The translations under genes were made by a program, and so were the position numbers. From positions 43,429,998 to 43,493,997 of the forward strand of contig NC_071391.1 of assembly GCF_022682495.2 (NCBI RefSeq): a DNA stretch of 64,000 nt, written 5' to 3'. The stretch is from Desmodus rotundus. Lineage: Eukaryota > Chordata > Mammalia > Chiroptera > Phyllostomidae. The notes below the pieces were generated by a model that did no database searches, was not told the origin of the DNA, and saw only the letters and a list, made by a program, of their open reading frames with translations. Shown here piece by piece: positions 42,977 to 56,120 of this stretch; within the stretch, counting starts at the first letter, position 1; each line of letters begins with the position of its first letter.

Positions 42977-43855
42977 TATTGGTAAACACGAAAGATTTCA
43001 ATAATTGCATTTAACAAATAATATTGTTGAACTCTAATTAATTCTCATAGTTTCTATTAATTTTCTTAAGTCTCTACATAAATAAGCATGGCATATATCT
43101 CTAAGTGTTCATAATTTTTGTCTTCTTTAGGTGTATTATTTTTAGTCCTCAAATAATTATGGAAATTTATATTGATAGGATGGAATTTTCATTAATTAAT
43201 TTTTTAGAACATTTAGCTTTTCACATTTTATCTATATCCTGAGACAAAGAACTGGCCTGAAAGATCTTTAATTAAAATAATGAAACTCCAGGAAATTTTA
43301 TTTTTGAGAAAATTCATCTTTATCCTATGTTTCTAAAAGTCCTTCCTTAGATATTATTTCTTTGAGATCAACTTGAGTTATTCATTTTACCACAGCATTA
43401 TATTACATATGTTTTAACATTTAAAAAAATATTTTATAAATTCTGTTATATTTTAATCTCTTCCATGTAATAGCCTTTCCAAAGTTTGAAACTGATTGCT
43501 TCTCTTTTTCTATATTTTTAGGGGAGAGGCATGATTTGGCCTAGGTTTAATATATAAGTTTTTTAAACCACTAGTTTTAAACACTAGCAAACTTTTCAAA
43601 TGGTGCTATATAAATAATATTAACATATAAAAGAGATAAAAGCAAATTTTTCTAGAAAACAAGAAAAGGTTAGCAATGACTTTATAAAATAATTTGCTCA
43701 ACTGTAAAATGCTTTTTAACACTAAGTAGAGTAAACCATGGAGATTTTCACTACAGCCTGGAACAAAAGAAGCAAAATATATGGTACATTTCCATTATTG
43801 TTAGTATTATTACCGTTATTTTGCTTTATAACATAAATGTAAGTCAAACCACATT
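42977..43855. other. No recognisable feature
   Basis: AT-rich sequence, no gene or clear repeat. Confidence 0.35.
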
Positions 43856-43859
43856 TAGC

Positions 43860-44250
43860 CATCCCTCAAACCTCTGGTATTCTTACATCTCACTCAGAGC
43901 AAAAGCCATATCCTTATTCTTGTTTACAACATTCTACACAATTAGGACCCTTTTAAATCTCTGCATGTGTCTCCCACTAATCAAACTCTGAACTTCTTAG
44001 TCTATTCATACTACTGAAGGTTTCTCAAACTCAGCAAATTTGTGCACAATTCAGGGCATTTTCACTTGCTATTTCCACTGTGTGTATTGTTCTTTTCCTG
44101 ATGATACAATGGCACGTACCTTCAACAGTTTCCAGTCTCGACTCAGTGTCAACCTCCAGGTAAGGCTTTTCCTTACCTCCCAATTTAAAATTGCAACCCC
44201 CAAACCTGAGCCAGTTTTGGCATAACATCTTTCTTTCCAGCTTTTCCTTA
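43860..44250 (+). mobile_element. L2 LINE 3' end remnant
   Basis: CAGGGCATTTTCACTTGCTATTTCCACTGTGTG, CAGTCTCGACTCAGTGTCAACCTCCAGGTAAGGCTTTTCCTTACC follows the L2 3' UTR plan. Family name from memory. Confidence 0.65.
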
Positions 44251-44279
44251 CCCCACTGAAATTAGTATTGTCTGTGGTC

Positions 44280-44289
44280 TCCCCAGGGA
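44280..44289. promoter_or_regulatory. Candidate Olf/EBF (O/E) site
   Basis: TCCCCAGGGA is a perfect TCCCNNGGGA palindrome, 3.9 kb upstream of the second OR52N2-like start codon and 5.7 kb beyond the 3' end of the OR56B1-like gene. Chance occurrence is possible; function is inference. Confidence 0.25.
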
Positions 44290-44765
44290 TTTCTGTCTAT
44301 TTTGTTCACTGCTATATATCTTGGACTTAAATTAATGACTGGAACAAGACAAAAAGGTTGTAAAATAAATGAATAAATTTCAAAATATTTTTGGTTGGTC
44401 TTCTTGCTTATACATAAATACCTTAACAAACTAGCATGAACATTGAAAACTGAGAGTGCATCAGAGGAAGGCAAACATGGTTACAAGATGTCTGGCATCT
44501 TAAAGATTTAAAAACTGAATTTGGAGTTACTTAGAATTAGGATGATTACACAAATTAGATGCAAATAATTGCCTTTTCTATTATTTTTCATACCCTAAGG
44601 GCATACATAAGAATGAGAAGTCATAGAAACCTAGATTTGGGTTCAAGAAATGTTGATTCATGCAGACAGAAATCTCTAGGAAGATAGCAAGATTACTATC
44701 ATCAGACACATTCCAGCAAGGGGAGAATGGCATGTGTCATGAATGTTGTCAAGAAGTTGGGCTAT

Positions 44766-45244
44766 CAAGTACTGGAAGCAACCTAAGTGCCCACCAGCAA
44801 ATGAGTGGATCCAAAAACTATGGTATGTTTACACAATGGAATTCTACACAGCAGAGAGAAAGAAGGAGCTTATACCCTTTGCAACAGCATGGATGGAACT
44901 GGAGAGCATTATGCTAAGTAAAATAAGCCAGGCGGTGAGGGACAAATACAATATGATCTCACCTTTAACTGGAACATAATCAACAGAAGAAAAAAGCAAA
45001 CAAAATATAACCAGAGACATTGAAGTTAAGAACAATCTAACAATAGCCAGGGGGGAGTGGGGAGGGGACAGTGGGAAGAGGGGATTACAGGAACTACTAT
45101 AAAGGACACATGGACATAATCAAGGGGGAGGGTGGAGGTGGGGGAGGGAGGTGGGTTCAGCTGGGGTGGGGTGGAGGGATGGGGAGAAAAGGCATACAAC
45201 TGTAATTTAATAACAATAAATTTTTTTTTAAAAGATAAAAAAAA
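44766..45244 (+). mobile_element. 5'-truncated young L1, 15-bp target duplication
   Basis: AAGAAGTTGGGCTAT occurs at 44751-44765 and 45245-45259. The insert is sense L1 from the ORF2 end (frame 44743-44979: KYWKQPKCPPANEWIQKLWYVYTMEF across it) to a tail after CATACAACTGTAATTTAATAAC. 479 bp. Confidence 0.92.
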
Positions 45245-45259
45245 AAGAAGTTGGGCTAT

Positions 45260-47430
45260 AAGGTCATTGAGATTCCTCCCAGCTCTTGCATGAATTCATT
45301 GTCATTGTCACTTCCAATGGAAGATTCCTTTATCTATGGAAAGAAGAGAAGTGTTTCTATCATTGTACAGAAATGTGCTTGCCTGTAACACTATTATCCC
45401 TTTATCCTTGTCACATAAGCATAATGGTGTCTGCACTCCAGTGCCTAAACTACACTTCATATTTCCCCCCTTCTCCTTCTCCCTTTTCAAGGCAGTTTGC
45501 CATGCCCTTTGGTTTCAGAAGTCTAGAGTCACATAACCCAGTTTTCCTTATTCAACTACCTTCTGACTCAAATTCCTACTCTTTAGTTGCAAATTTTCTG
45601 TGCCTCTTATATATTACTTTCCTCATCACCAAACTCACCCTGATGCCTGATGTTTTAAAATTTCCATTTATGGTGGTATTGCTCAGAAAATTGCAACAGC
45701 ATTGGCTAGGAATTCTATTTAACAACATTTAGTGGCTTCTCTGGGGATTTTCCAAGCAAAAAGGGAATGCATATTTGTTTGGGGCTTCACAGATAAATGT
45801 TCCATAGGTCTCTGAAGGGAAAGAGGGTAAATTTAGCTTTGTTGAAGCTAGATCTATATTTAAAATATATTTGAGCAGGGGGTAAAAAGTCTCAATAATT
45901 ATTCTCAAACTTTAATAACATTTTTTTCTGAATAAATATATAATTGTGTTTGAAATCCATTGAACTATAAACCTGGAATTATATCTGACTTCCCAGAACA
46001 CTTCAATTCCAGCTTTATAACTTTTGTCACAACTTTATCTACATTGCATGCATAGGTCTCCCCTGATTTCTCAAAATATTTTATAAACAATTTCAGAATC
46101 ATCTGTACTAGAAACATATTAAAATTCAGTTTATGTAACTAAGGTCAAATTTTATGTTTATTTGAAACATTGTACAGTTAAATGCATTATTTTCTAGTTC
46201 TGCTCCCCTCTACTTCAGTAGAAATACAGCTTTCTTTAAAGTTGTAATCTATTTTAGTAGATCTTGATCAAGTCTAAGAAAACATTGAAGACTGTATTGA
46301 AATTATCCCAATAGTGAAGGGATTTGGGGGAAGGAAGCACAGAACATCATGATAATGCCTTGCACTTGTAGAAGTGAGTGCACGCTATAGTGGAAGGAAA
46401 AACAGTAAGAAGGAATCTGTTGTAACGGTACATCTTTTTTTCTAGAACATCTAGCTACAATAGGCCAAAAGTTAGCAAATCTAGATTTTTTTTTTGCAGT
46501 GAATGAAACCATTCACCAAAGCACATGCAATAAAACAAGCTCTATACAACAGAGCTTCTGCCCAAAGTGAACCTTCAATTATTAGAAATCCAGAAGGTAC
46601 AACTTCATTCAAAAGCAGTAGTTATAATAAATTAAAAAGCTTTGAGGCAAGATTTCCTCTTGAAATATGGTGCGTTTCAATATTACTAGCATTAGGTAAA
46701 AATAATAATTAAATGACACAAATAGTAAACTAGAACATGGCAAGCATGTTCCAGGTTCCTTAAGGTAGAAAGTCTTTGACGTATACTTGCTTCAAATCCT
46801 TTTTGCTTTTTGCCTGTTTTTCTTTAAAAAACTATATTAAGCAAGTGTACATGCTTATAAATATTATGCATATATTATATACTGTAGTCTTATGATATAA
46901 ATAATACATAGGTGTGAAAGGTGAAATAAAATCTGTCTATATAGTTCTCAATATCAGCTGTGAAGGTACAAAAATATGTGCAAAGATGTCTTGTAGAGAT
47001 GATTCCTCTATGTTTATGAGTGCACTTAGAAGGGAAGAAATGGGTAAGGGGTTCAACAAATAAGAGGGCATTAGAAAGTCATTTTTTCCTATAATGTAAC
47101 TGAAAACATATTTAGTACTAGGTAAATGAGATAAAAATGGATGTGAGAGGGAAAGGAAATTTATGATAATACTACTTAATTTGAGAAAGCCTCTCTGAGT
47201 GAAGCTTGGCTTAAAATACTGCCTGAGATGTGTCATATTACAGAGATTCTCCTAAGCTTCTGTTTGCCGAAAGTTCCCTAATGCATGAATGAGCCTCCTG
47301 GGTTATGGTTTGTAGGGTTGAGGATGAGATTCAGTATTAGTTATAACAGGAGGCAGAAAACTAGTATGTGACAGTCAGTGAAATGCAGTTGTGAATAACA
47401 GTCTTTAGCAAATGAGTAGATCTGAACTTG
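45260..47430. other. Intergenic, no gene
   Basis: About 2.2 kb of AT-rich unique-looking sequence. The plus frame 45286-45732 (148 codons) is the longest but shows no family motif and low-complexity hydrophobic text, so I do not call it. Confidence 0.4.
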
Positions 47431-47435
47431 AATTT

Positions 47436-47873
47436 GATATTCTGTCTCTGCTTATATTTTGCTTGCTTGTTTGTTTAGTTGATTAAGTACCACTTATAGA
47501 TGAGATCATATGGTATTTGTCTTTCACTGCCTGGCTTATTTCACTTATCACAACACTCACCAGTTCCACACACATTGTTGCAAAGGGTAGGAGCTCCTTT
47601 CTTTCTGCTGTGTAGTATTCCATCATGTAAATGTACCATAGTTTTTTGATCCATTCATTTACTGATGGGCACTTAGGTTGCTTCCAGCACTTGGCTACTG
47701 TAAATTGTGCTACTACAAACATTTAGGTGCATAGGTTCTTTTGAATTGGTGTTTTGGGATTCTTAAGGTTTAGTCCCAGCAGTGGAATTGCAGAATCAAA
47801 AGACAGTTTTGTTTTTAGTTTTCTGAGGAAATTCCACAGTTTTCCACAGTGGCTGTACCAGTCTGCATTCCCA
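47436..47873 (-). mobile_element. L1 fragment lacking its 3' tail
   Basis: Antisense L1 from within the 3' UTR (ATATTTTGCTTGCTTGTTTG) to the ORF2 end (CCACAGTGGCTGTACCAGTCTGCATTCCC). Minus frame 47483-47722 gives ORF2-end text. There is no A-rich end, so it was cut by deletion or copied incompletely. Confidence 0.8.
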
Positions 47874-48479
47874 TCACTGTCACACACATTCACATGTTCA
47901 TCTGTTTATCTTTCTTTCACATAATATAGATGAATATCATGTAATTTTAGAAATTTATTAAAAATTCAAATGTTATGCACACATATATGTCAGAAATATC
48001 TTGATGCTCAAATTTTGAGATGTAATGATGGTGATTTTAGCAGTAATAAAAATACAATAATTGATTTAATTTTATATGACTTTAATTAAATAGTAAGATT
48101 CATTTCTGTACATTTTCATTAAGTGGAAAAAATAAAATGAGTAAGAAAGAGATAAACAGAACTAATATTCTATAATGTAGAGGTATCTTCTGGTACATTT
48201 ATTAATATATCATTGGTATATATATTTTGTTAAATTCAGATATTATCATGTTAGAACAAAAATTCTTCCATTTTTAATTAATGCTATATAATAATCACAT
48301 TCAAAACAGGATGATTCAGTAATATTATAATTAAATAAAGTACATCACAGGTGTTTACACAATTTCTTTAATCACTTTTGTGTTCTTAAGCATATACATT
48401 CTTCTATTTCAAGAAAATTATACAACAAATATATACATAGAAAATACTTTAGCAGTTTTTTTTCTACTTTAGCTTCTTT

Positions 48480-49545
48480 TTGGGGGGGAGTGAAATACAT
48501 ATGTCATGAAACCAGCCATTTAAACCTTTTGAAAATGTACATTGGAATGTCTTTTATTATGTTTGCAATGCTGTGCAACGGTCAGCACTATGTAGTGTTA
48601 GAACATTTTCATGACCTCAGAAGGAAGCCCCATAACCATGAATCAGTCATTCCTTAATGGCCTTTCCCTCCAGGGCCTGGAAAAAGCTGATTTGCTTTCT
48701 GATTCAATGGTTATACCCATTCTGGACATTCCATGTAAGTGGAATCATACAACACATACAACATGTAGCCCTTTGTGCTTGCTTTTTTTTTCACTTAGAG
48801 TGCTTTCAATGTTCATGTAACAGCATGTGTCACTACATTCTTTTTATAGATGAATAATAATCTTTGGAGTAATGCTCAATTTGATCGTCCATTCAGCAGC
48901 TGATGGACACATGGGTTTTTTCCATTTTAGGCTAATAATGCTACCATGAAAAATTGTATATATGTTTTTTAAAAGATTTTATTTATTTATGTTTGGAGAG
49001 AGGGGGACGGGTGGAGAAAGAGAGGGGAAGAAACATCAATGCAAGAGAGAAACATCGATTGGTTGCTTTCTGCACATACTGCTACTAGTTACCAAACCCA
49101 TAATGCAGGCGTGTACTCTGATTAGGAATTGAACCTGCCACCGTTTGCTTTACAGGATAATGCCCAACCAACTGAGCCACAAGGGTCAGCGCTGTATACA
49201 TGCTTTTGTTGTAGCATTTTCTTTCAATTATTTTGGGCATACTTAGTAGTTGGATTGCTGAGTCGTACCATAATTGTACTCAAATATTTGTGCAATTGTC
49301 ACTCTGTTTTCCACATGTCCAGTATGATTTTACATTCCCACCTTAATGCACTAGGACTCTATTGCTTCCACAAAATCTCCAAAACTGGCCATTTAAACAA
49401 ATTACAACCAGTTTAAGGAATATAGTGGTATCTTATGGTTTTCATTTGAATTTGTCTATTCACTAAGGATGTTGAACATCTTTTCATTGCTTATTGGCCA
49501 TTGCACATCTTCTTAAGAAAATGTCTATTCAAACATTTTGTCTAA
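48480..49545 (-). mobile_element. Old L1M, antisense, interrupted by a VES SINE
   Basis: CATTCTGGACATTCCATGTAAGTGGAATCATAC, ATGGACACATGGGTTTTTTCC, then after the SINE TTGGGCATACTTAGTAGTTGGATTGCTG and TTGCTTATTGGCCATTGCACATCTTC: the antisense 3' end and ORF2 C-terminus of an old L1. Confidence 0.75.
48971..49192 (-). mobile_element. VES SINE with ~15-bp target duplication
   Basis: Flanks TGTATATATGTTTTT (48956-48970) and TGTATACATGCTTTT (49193-49207) differ at two sites. On the minus strand the head lies at the right (box A region with GTGGCTCAGTTGG), then GAAACATCGATG-type body, then an A-rich tail (poly-T on plus at 48971-48990). It is inserted in an old L1M. Confidence 0.85.
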
Positions 49546-49990
49546 TTAAGAAGATATGACACATTACAAATCAAACAGATAAATACCAAGATTAACTCCT
49601 ATGCTATTAACAATTTCATCAAATAACATAAATTCTCCAATTAAATGAAGCCATTAGCAGCAATCTGCTGTAACCACTGATAATCAACATAATCTAGAAG
49701 TTCTAGGTATGAAAATAAAATGCATATTGCTGTTGTCCATTCATGAATGCCTTGGCACAATCAGCATTATTATGTTATTTGTCTTGACAAATTTTACTTG
49801 ATAACAAAAATTTTAAATATTAGTTTCACCACTTTCCTTTTTAAGATTCATTTATAACCACTGATTCATTATACTAACGGAAAAGCTGCCACAGTGTCCA
49901 TGCTCCTTAGTTCTTCTTCCATTTGCAGCAGTTGGAGAATATATCAGGGAAATATGTAATGAAAGTACGTAAATGAATAGCTTCTCCATG
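49546..49990. other. 3' flank of the OR56B1-like gene
   Basis: Unique-looking sequence that would hold the receptor 3' UTR. No other feature. Confidence 0.35.
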
Positions 49991-50950
49991 TTAGTTGCTG
50001 TTGATGTGTAGCTTAAGAAGCTTGTATAGAACCTGCCGGAGCTCCTTGTTTTTGAGTGCATACACCATGGGGTTGAGGGCAGGAGGAATGACAATCTCCA
50101 GTATAATAAGTAGCACTGGAATGATGGGAACTGTCACTGCTGCATAGTTAGTGATGGAAATAATGACGACAACCATATAGTAGAATAGAATAAGGATTAG
50201 GTGGGATGTGCAAGTACTTAGGGCCTTGGATGCAGCTTCTGCTGAGTTCAGCTTCAGCACAGAGTAAAGTATCAAAGCATATGAAAAAATAGTCAAACCC
50301 AGATCACATACCATGATTGTCCAGGCCAGAAGTAGCTGGTAGATGCTGTTGATTGTCCTGTCATCACAGGATAGATTAGTGACACCAGAATTAGAGCACA
50401 CACAATGTTCTATTTGGTTCTGGGAGCAGTAGTGTCTCTGCGCAGCCAATACAGGCACTGGGATTGCAGTAAGGGTGTTTCTGAGTGCCATGAACACAGT
50501 TGCTTTGACCACAAAAGATTCAGTAACTATTGATAGATAGTGTAGTGGTCGACAAATAGCTACATATCTATCTATTGCCATGCAGGCTAAGACACCTGAC
50601 TCCATGGCCATAAAACAATGTATGACATACATCTGCAGAAAGCACTCAGGGAAACTGATGGCCTTAGCATTGAACCATAAGATGGCCAACATCCTGGGCA
50701 TGACAGTGGAAGCCAGGCCCACGTCTACCACAGCCAAGATACCAAGGAAACTGTACATTGGCTGGTGCAATGTTGGCTCTTTGTTGATGGTGATCAGGAT
50801 GAGAATGTTGGCACTGAGAGCTAAAAGGTAAAGCAAAGCCAAGGGTAGGGAGAGCCAGTGCTGCCAGCTGTGAATGCCTGGGAATCCCATCAGGATGAAT
50901 TCAGAGACCTGGAGCTTAGAGATGTTGGAGGCTTTGAGATTCTGGAACAT
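49991..50950 (-). CDS. OR56B1: Olfactory receptor, class I, OR56B1-like
   Basis: An intact 319-residue odorant receptor. Landmarks: glycosylation site NIS at 9, [31 protein letters not shown] from 15 (very close, by memory, to human OR56B1), SAN rather than GN in TM1 (46-48), [18 protein letters not shown] at 61-78, Cys103, [13 protein letters not shown] at 126-138, [19 protein letters not shown] in the second outer loop (the extra Cys spacing typical of OR56B), [16 protein letters not shown] before TM6, [17 protein letters not shown] in TM7/tail. No stop or gap. Its place next to OR52N genes agrees with the remembered human order. Strict orthology to OR56B1 rather than OR56B4 is a judgement from the N-terminal text and the position. 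Confidence 0.94.
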   Translation of the reverse strand: MFQNLKASNISKLQVSEFILMGFPGIHSWQHWLSLPLALLYLLALSANILILITINKEPTLHQPMYSFLGILAVVDVGLASTVMPRMLAILWFNAKAISFPECFLQMYVIHCFMAMESGVLACMAIDRYVAICRPLHYLSIVTESFVVKATVFMALRNTLTAIPVPVLAAQRHYCSQNQIEHCVCSNSGVTNLSCDDRTINSIYQLLLAWTIMVCDLGLTIFSYALILYSVLKLNSAEAASKALSTCTSHLILILFYYMVVVIISITNYAAVTVPIIPVLLIILEIVIPPALNPMVYALKNKELRQVLYKLLKLHINSN

Positions 50951-51764
50951 TCTACACTAAGAGGAAAAATATTTAAGGTTACCATGTTTAAGAACATCTA
51001 TGACAGTATTTTCAAATGCACCACTTAGGTTATTGTGTCTCAAAAGAATGGGGGAGGGGATTCACCATCATTCATTATTCTCCTTCTGCCTTTAACATTT
51101 ACTGAACTTATCTAAAGCAGGAGTTGTTATAGCACATCCTTGTTACCTCTTTAATCATCACAAAACTATGTAAAATCACATTTTTCCACACTCACAATTG
51201 AGGATTAAAACATTAGGAATATCATGACCTTGGTCTTTCCCTTCTATATTTAAGTCATGGAATGTGGACAAGGAAAAAGTGATCTGATATCATAACATGT
51301 GCTTTTTCTCTTAAATTTAAATAATTTTATTAACCAATGTCACCTCCAATAAATTCAATTAAAAACACCTGGCTTCTTGGGTTTTGCTAAAGTGTTAGTT
51401 TCTTTATTTTGAGTCTCAATGTATGCAACTGAGAATAGAAAAATTTATGCATTGAAACATTTTGGAAACAGATCACACCATAGAATATTGAAATTAACTT
51501 TTTTTCAAGAAGATAAAAATTTTAAGGCATTCATGATTATTTAATTTTAATTAAAATATATAATGTATGCTAGTATACCCATCATTTAGTGAGGAAATTG
51601 TATTTTAAAATTTCTAATGAACCATCTAAATCCAAGTTGTCATAGTAGGGGGAAATATGTTTTATGATTTTGAGTCTTTTTTCTCTACTAAAACATACTT
51701 CTTAATTTTTTTAGTCATGTGGATACTCACACTATAATGAATAAGTTACACATTTAAAATATGA
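50951..51764. other. 5' flank of the OR56B1-like gene
   Basis: Mostly unique AT-rich sequence. A small piece at 51325-51366 is an old L1 sense 3' tail (ATTTTATTAACCAATGTCACC). No exact EBF palindrome was seen here. Confidence 0.4.
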
Positions 51765-52440
51765 GATATGGTATAAGCCCAGCAGTGGGATCACTGGATC
51801 AAAAGGCAGTTCCATTTTTAATTTTTGGAGAATATTCCATACTGATTTCCACAGTGGCTGCCCCAGTCTGCATTCCCACCAACAGTGCACCAAAGTTCCT
51901 TTTCCCTCACATTCCCACCAGCACTTGTTTGTTGGTTTGTTAATGATGGCAATTCTGACCAGTGTAAAGTGGTATCTCATTGTGGTTTTAATTTGCAACT
52001 TTCTAATGGTTAGTGACGTTGGCAATTCTTTTGAACGTCTATGTGCTTTTTGTATGTACTCCTTAGAGAAGTGTTTGTTCAGATCTGTTCCCCATTTTTT
52101 AATTGGACTGTTTGTCTTCCTGGTGTTAAGTCGTATGAGTTCTTTACATGTTTTGGGGATCAAACCTTTGTCCAAGGTATCATTGGGAAATATGTTTTGC
52201 CATATGGTTGGTTCCCTTCCCATTTTGTTGATGTTTTCTTTAGCCTTCAGATGCTTTTTATATTGATGAAGTCCCTTTTATTTATTCTATTCTTTATATC
52301 CCATGCCCTAGAGAATAAATTGGTAAAAATATTGCTGGGTGGGATATCTGAAATTTTCCTGTCTATGTTTTGCTCTAGGACTTTTATGGTGTCATGACTT
52401 ATATTCATGTCTTTTTTTAAGGTATAATTTTTATCTTTTT
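51765..52440 (-). mobile_element. L1 ORF2 C-terminal fragment, antisense
   Basis: Minus frame 51732-52223 (163 codons) is ORF2 C-terminal text: [79 protein letters not shown]. 52247-52456 continues it upstream. The 3' UTR and tail are missing. Confidence 0.85.
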
Positions 52441-52475
52441 CCCTATTTGAGAACATTTATTTATTTTTCTTCTAT

Positions 52476-52668
52476 ATTTATGGTTTTTCAAGTACAGTTT
52501 ATCCATCATGAGTTGAATCTTGAAACACCAATTCAAAAGAACCTATGCACCTGAGTTCACAGCAGCATTTTTACAATAGCCAAGTGCTGGAAACAGCCTA
52601 AGTGCCCATTAGTAAATGAGTGGATCAAAAATTGTGGTACATTTACACAGTGGAATACTATGCAGCAG
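52476..52668 (-). mobile_element. Short L1 with 5' inversion
   Basis: An antisense tail scrap (TTTATGGTTTTTCAAGTACAG, 52478-52498) is followed within 20 bp by sense ORF2-end sequence (CTTGAAACACCAATTCAAAA to TATGCAGCAG). This is probably a further twin-primed product. No target duplication seen. Confidence 0.55.
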
Positions 52669-53074
52669 TATAAAATACATATATATTTTATAATATATAT
52701 ATAAAATTTGACTTTAAACCTAATACTATATACTTCCCTTCTCTGACTCTATCCCACCTTCTCTCCTCCCTTTTTATTTATGATGTAAATTTATTTTCTT
52801 TCTCTATTCACCTTGTCTCTATTTCCTACTCTTATTATTGCTTCTCCCTTTACCTTCGTAAAATCACTTTTCTTGCCATTAGTCATCTCATATTCATTTT
52901 TCCTTTCTTTAGTCTTAATCTCTGTACACCTTTATTAATGTTGGCTCATTCGCTATTAACAGTGTGGTTATAGGTGGAGGTTATTTTTTGAAGTGTGTAT
53001 TTGTCTCCTGGGCTGTTTGATTTTGTTCTGGAAGTACTTGTACAATAGTGTACAACATGTGATGAGTGGAGTGA
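52669..53074. other. No recognisable gene
   Basis: AT- and pyrimidine-rich sequence between L1 elements. Confidence 0.3.
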
Positions 53075-54423
53075 CCCCAGTAAGCCAGCTGGAGGGAAGG
53101 AACCAACAAAGAATGACCCAACAACAAAAATCCAATTACACCAAGGAGCCCACATAAACAGCATAAAGGTCAGCCCAAGAGCATGAAGCACAGGAGTTCA
53201 AGGAGACTGCACTACTGAGTCCCACATGTCTCCTACCACAGAAGTTCCCACCACGAAGACAGGGAATCAGAGAAAATAAATCTAATGTGCAGAAACAAAC
53301 AAAAAGAGTCACATATAACAAGGAGACAAATAAACAAACCAAATCAAAAGGAAAGGAAGAATCCCCAGAAAGACAGCTAAACAAAATTGAGAAAACCAAA
53401 CTCAGACATCAAAATAAAGGTTATAAGGATGCTCAAGGAGCACAGTGAGAACTACAAAGAACTCCATGGTTACTACAAGGCATCTACCGTGAAAAACACC
53501 AACATGAGAAAGGACATAGAAATTATCGATAAGAGTCAGGAGGAAATGAAAGATACAATATTTGAAATGGAGAACACATTAGAAGGAATTAAAACCAGGT
53601 TAGATGACACAGAGGAATAAATTAGTGAGCTGGATGACAAGGTAGAAAAAAATTCCCATACAGAGCAATAAAATGAATAAAGACCTAAAAAGAATGAAGA
53701 GAGGTTAAGGTAGCTGATGGACAACATGAAATGTAATAATATCCATATAATTGGGATACCAGAAGGAGAAGAAGAGGAGTAAGGGAAAGAAAACCTATTT
53801 GAAAAAGTAATGAAATAAAACTTCCATAACTTGATGAGAGAAAAAGTGAAACAAGTCCAGGAAGCACAGATGGTCCCAATCAATAGGAACCCAAAGAAGT
53901 CTACTCCAATACAAATACATCATAATTAAAATGGCAAAACACAAAGACAAAGAAAGAACCCTAAAGGCACCAAGGGAGAAACAGGAAGTAACATAGGAGG
54001 GAGCCCTGATAAGGCTAGCAGCTGATTTCTCAACAGAAACACTACAAGGCAGAAGAAAATGGCAAGAAATATTCAAAGTAATGAAAAACAAAGGTCTGCA
54101 ACAAAGAATACTGTACCCAGCAAGGTTCTCAAAATGGAAGGTGAAATAAAGAGTTTCCCAGACAAAAGAAGGCTCAAAGAATACACTTCAACCAAACCAG
54201 CACTCCAAGATACACTAAAGGGACTGTTTTAACAAGAGGAAGAAAAACAGTGAGAGATAGAGGAACACAGGCACAAAGATAGTAAAATGGCAATGAATAA
54301 GTACCTACCAATAATAACCTTAAATGTAAATGGATTAAATGCTCCAATCAAAAGACATAGGGTAGTTTATTGGAAAAGGAAACATGACCTGAACATATGC
54401 TGCCCACAATAGACCCACCTGAG

Positions 54424-56120
54424 CATTGTGAGGAGTTCCAGTCAAGATGGAGGTGTAGGTAGAGACCCTCCACTTCCTTGCACAACCAAAAGAAGGAGAG
54501 CAACCAATCACATCAATAAAAAACCAGAAGTGCCATAAAATCAAACTGCATGGAGCTCCGACAACCAAGGTATTAAAGAAACAGACAACCAGACCAACCA
54601 GATGAGTAAGAACCTGTGGCAAGGCAGCAGACTGCTCAGGTGGGGCTGGCTGAACAGGAAACTGAAACTTAGAGCTGACTGTGGACTACAGCAGTAGCCA
54701 GGGTGGGAGAAATTCCCAGTCTCACATGAGAGTTCATTGGAAAGTGGGCTAGAGCCATTGTTCCCTCTCTGGCCCCTCCCCCATAAGCAGTGCCCCAGAG
54801 CAGCAAGAAGGGTTGCCCTGCCTGGGTGAATACCTAAGACCCCTCCCCTTTACAACTTAACAGATGTGCCCAAACAAAGAAATATGGCCCAAATGAAAGA
54901 ATAGAGCAAAACTTCAGAAAGAGAGCTAAGCAATGAGGAGATAGCCAAACTATCTGATGGAGAACTTAAAGCCCTGGTAATGAAAATGCTCACAGAACTG
55001 ATTGAGCTTGGTTGAAAAATGAAAAAACAAATGAAAGATACCCAAAATGAAATAAAGCAAAATATTCAGGGAACCAACAGTGACAGGAAGGAAACCAGGA
55101 CTCAAAGCAATGATTTGGAACAAAAGGAAGAAATAAACATCCAACTGGAACAGAATGAAGAAACAAGAATTCAAAAAAGTGAAGAGAGACTTACGAACCT
55201 CTGGGACAACCTGAAACATTCTAATATCCAAATTATAGGGGAGCCATGAGGAGAAGAACAACAGGAAGAAATTGAAAACTTATTTGAACAAATAATGAAG
55301 GAAAACTTCCCAATCTGGTGAAGAAAATAGACTTCCAGGAAGTCCAGGAATCCCAGAGGGTCCCAAAGAATTTGGACCCAAAGAGGAACACTCCAAGGTG
55401 CATCATCATTAAGTTACCCAAGATTAAAGACAGAGAATCTTAAAAGCAGAAAGAGGAAAGGAGAGAGTTACTTATGAAGGAGTGCCTGTATGACTATCAG
55501 CTGATTTCTCAAAAGAATCCTTGCAGGCAAGAAGGGGCTGGCAAGAAGTATTCCAAGTCATGAAAGGCAAGGACCTACATCCAAGATTACTGTATCCAGC
55601 AAAGCTATCATTTAGAATGGAAGGACAGATAAAGTGCTTCCCAGATAAGGTCAAGTTAAAGGAATTAATCATCACCAAGCCATTATTATAGGAAATATTA
55701 GAGGAACTTATCTAAGAAAAAGAAGATCAAAAATATGAACAGTAAAATGACAACAAACTCACAACTATCAACAAATAAACCTAAAAGAAAAGAAAAACAA
55801 TGAAAACAAACAATTAGAACAGGAACAGAATCAGAGAAATGGACATCACATGGAGGGATTTCAGTGGGAGAGGGAGAAGGGAGGAATTGGGGGGGAGGTA
55901 CAGGGAAGAAACAGCATAACTGGTAGGCATAAAATAGATGGGGAGAGGTCAAAATGGTATAGGAAACAGAGAACTCAAAGAAATTATGTGTAGAACTCAT
56001 GGATGTGAACTAAGGGGGGCAATGTTGGAGGGTTGGGGTGTGCAGGGCAGAGGTGGGATAAGAGGGAGAAAATTGGGAAAACCATAATAGCATAATCAAT
56101 AAAATATACTTTTAAAAAAG
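54424..56120 (+). mobile_element. HAL1-like element nested in an L1, 13-bp target duplication
   Basis: AGACCCACCTGAG occurs at 54411-54423 and 56121-56133, inside L1 ORF2. The 1.7-kb insert starts with a 5' UTR (CCAGTCAAGATGGAGGTGTAGG), carries a decayed ORF1, then a G-rich 3' UTR and the terminus CATAATCAATAAAATATACTTTT with A-rich end. No ORF2. Its plan matches the element at 32046-33875, but it is more diverged. Confidence 0.88.
54884..55712 (+). pseudogene. Decayed ORF1 of the nested HAL1-like element
   Basis: It starts MAQMKE at 54884 and is readable through frame changes: EEIAKLSDGELKALVMKMLTELIEL, the coiled coil (open at 55019-55249), NIQIIGEP, then a C-terminal domain with VTYEGVPV, LSADFSKESLQARRGW, QVMKGKDLHPRLLYPAKLSF. 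At least six stops or frameshifts. It keeps the C-terminal block that the shortened ORF1 at 32424 lacks. Confidence 0.8.

Noticed and set aside
45286..45732. A 148-codon plus-strand open frame
   Set aside because: No recognisable motif, no homology by eye, ordinary AT-rich composition and no neighbouring gene context; best explained as a chance frame.
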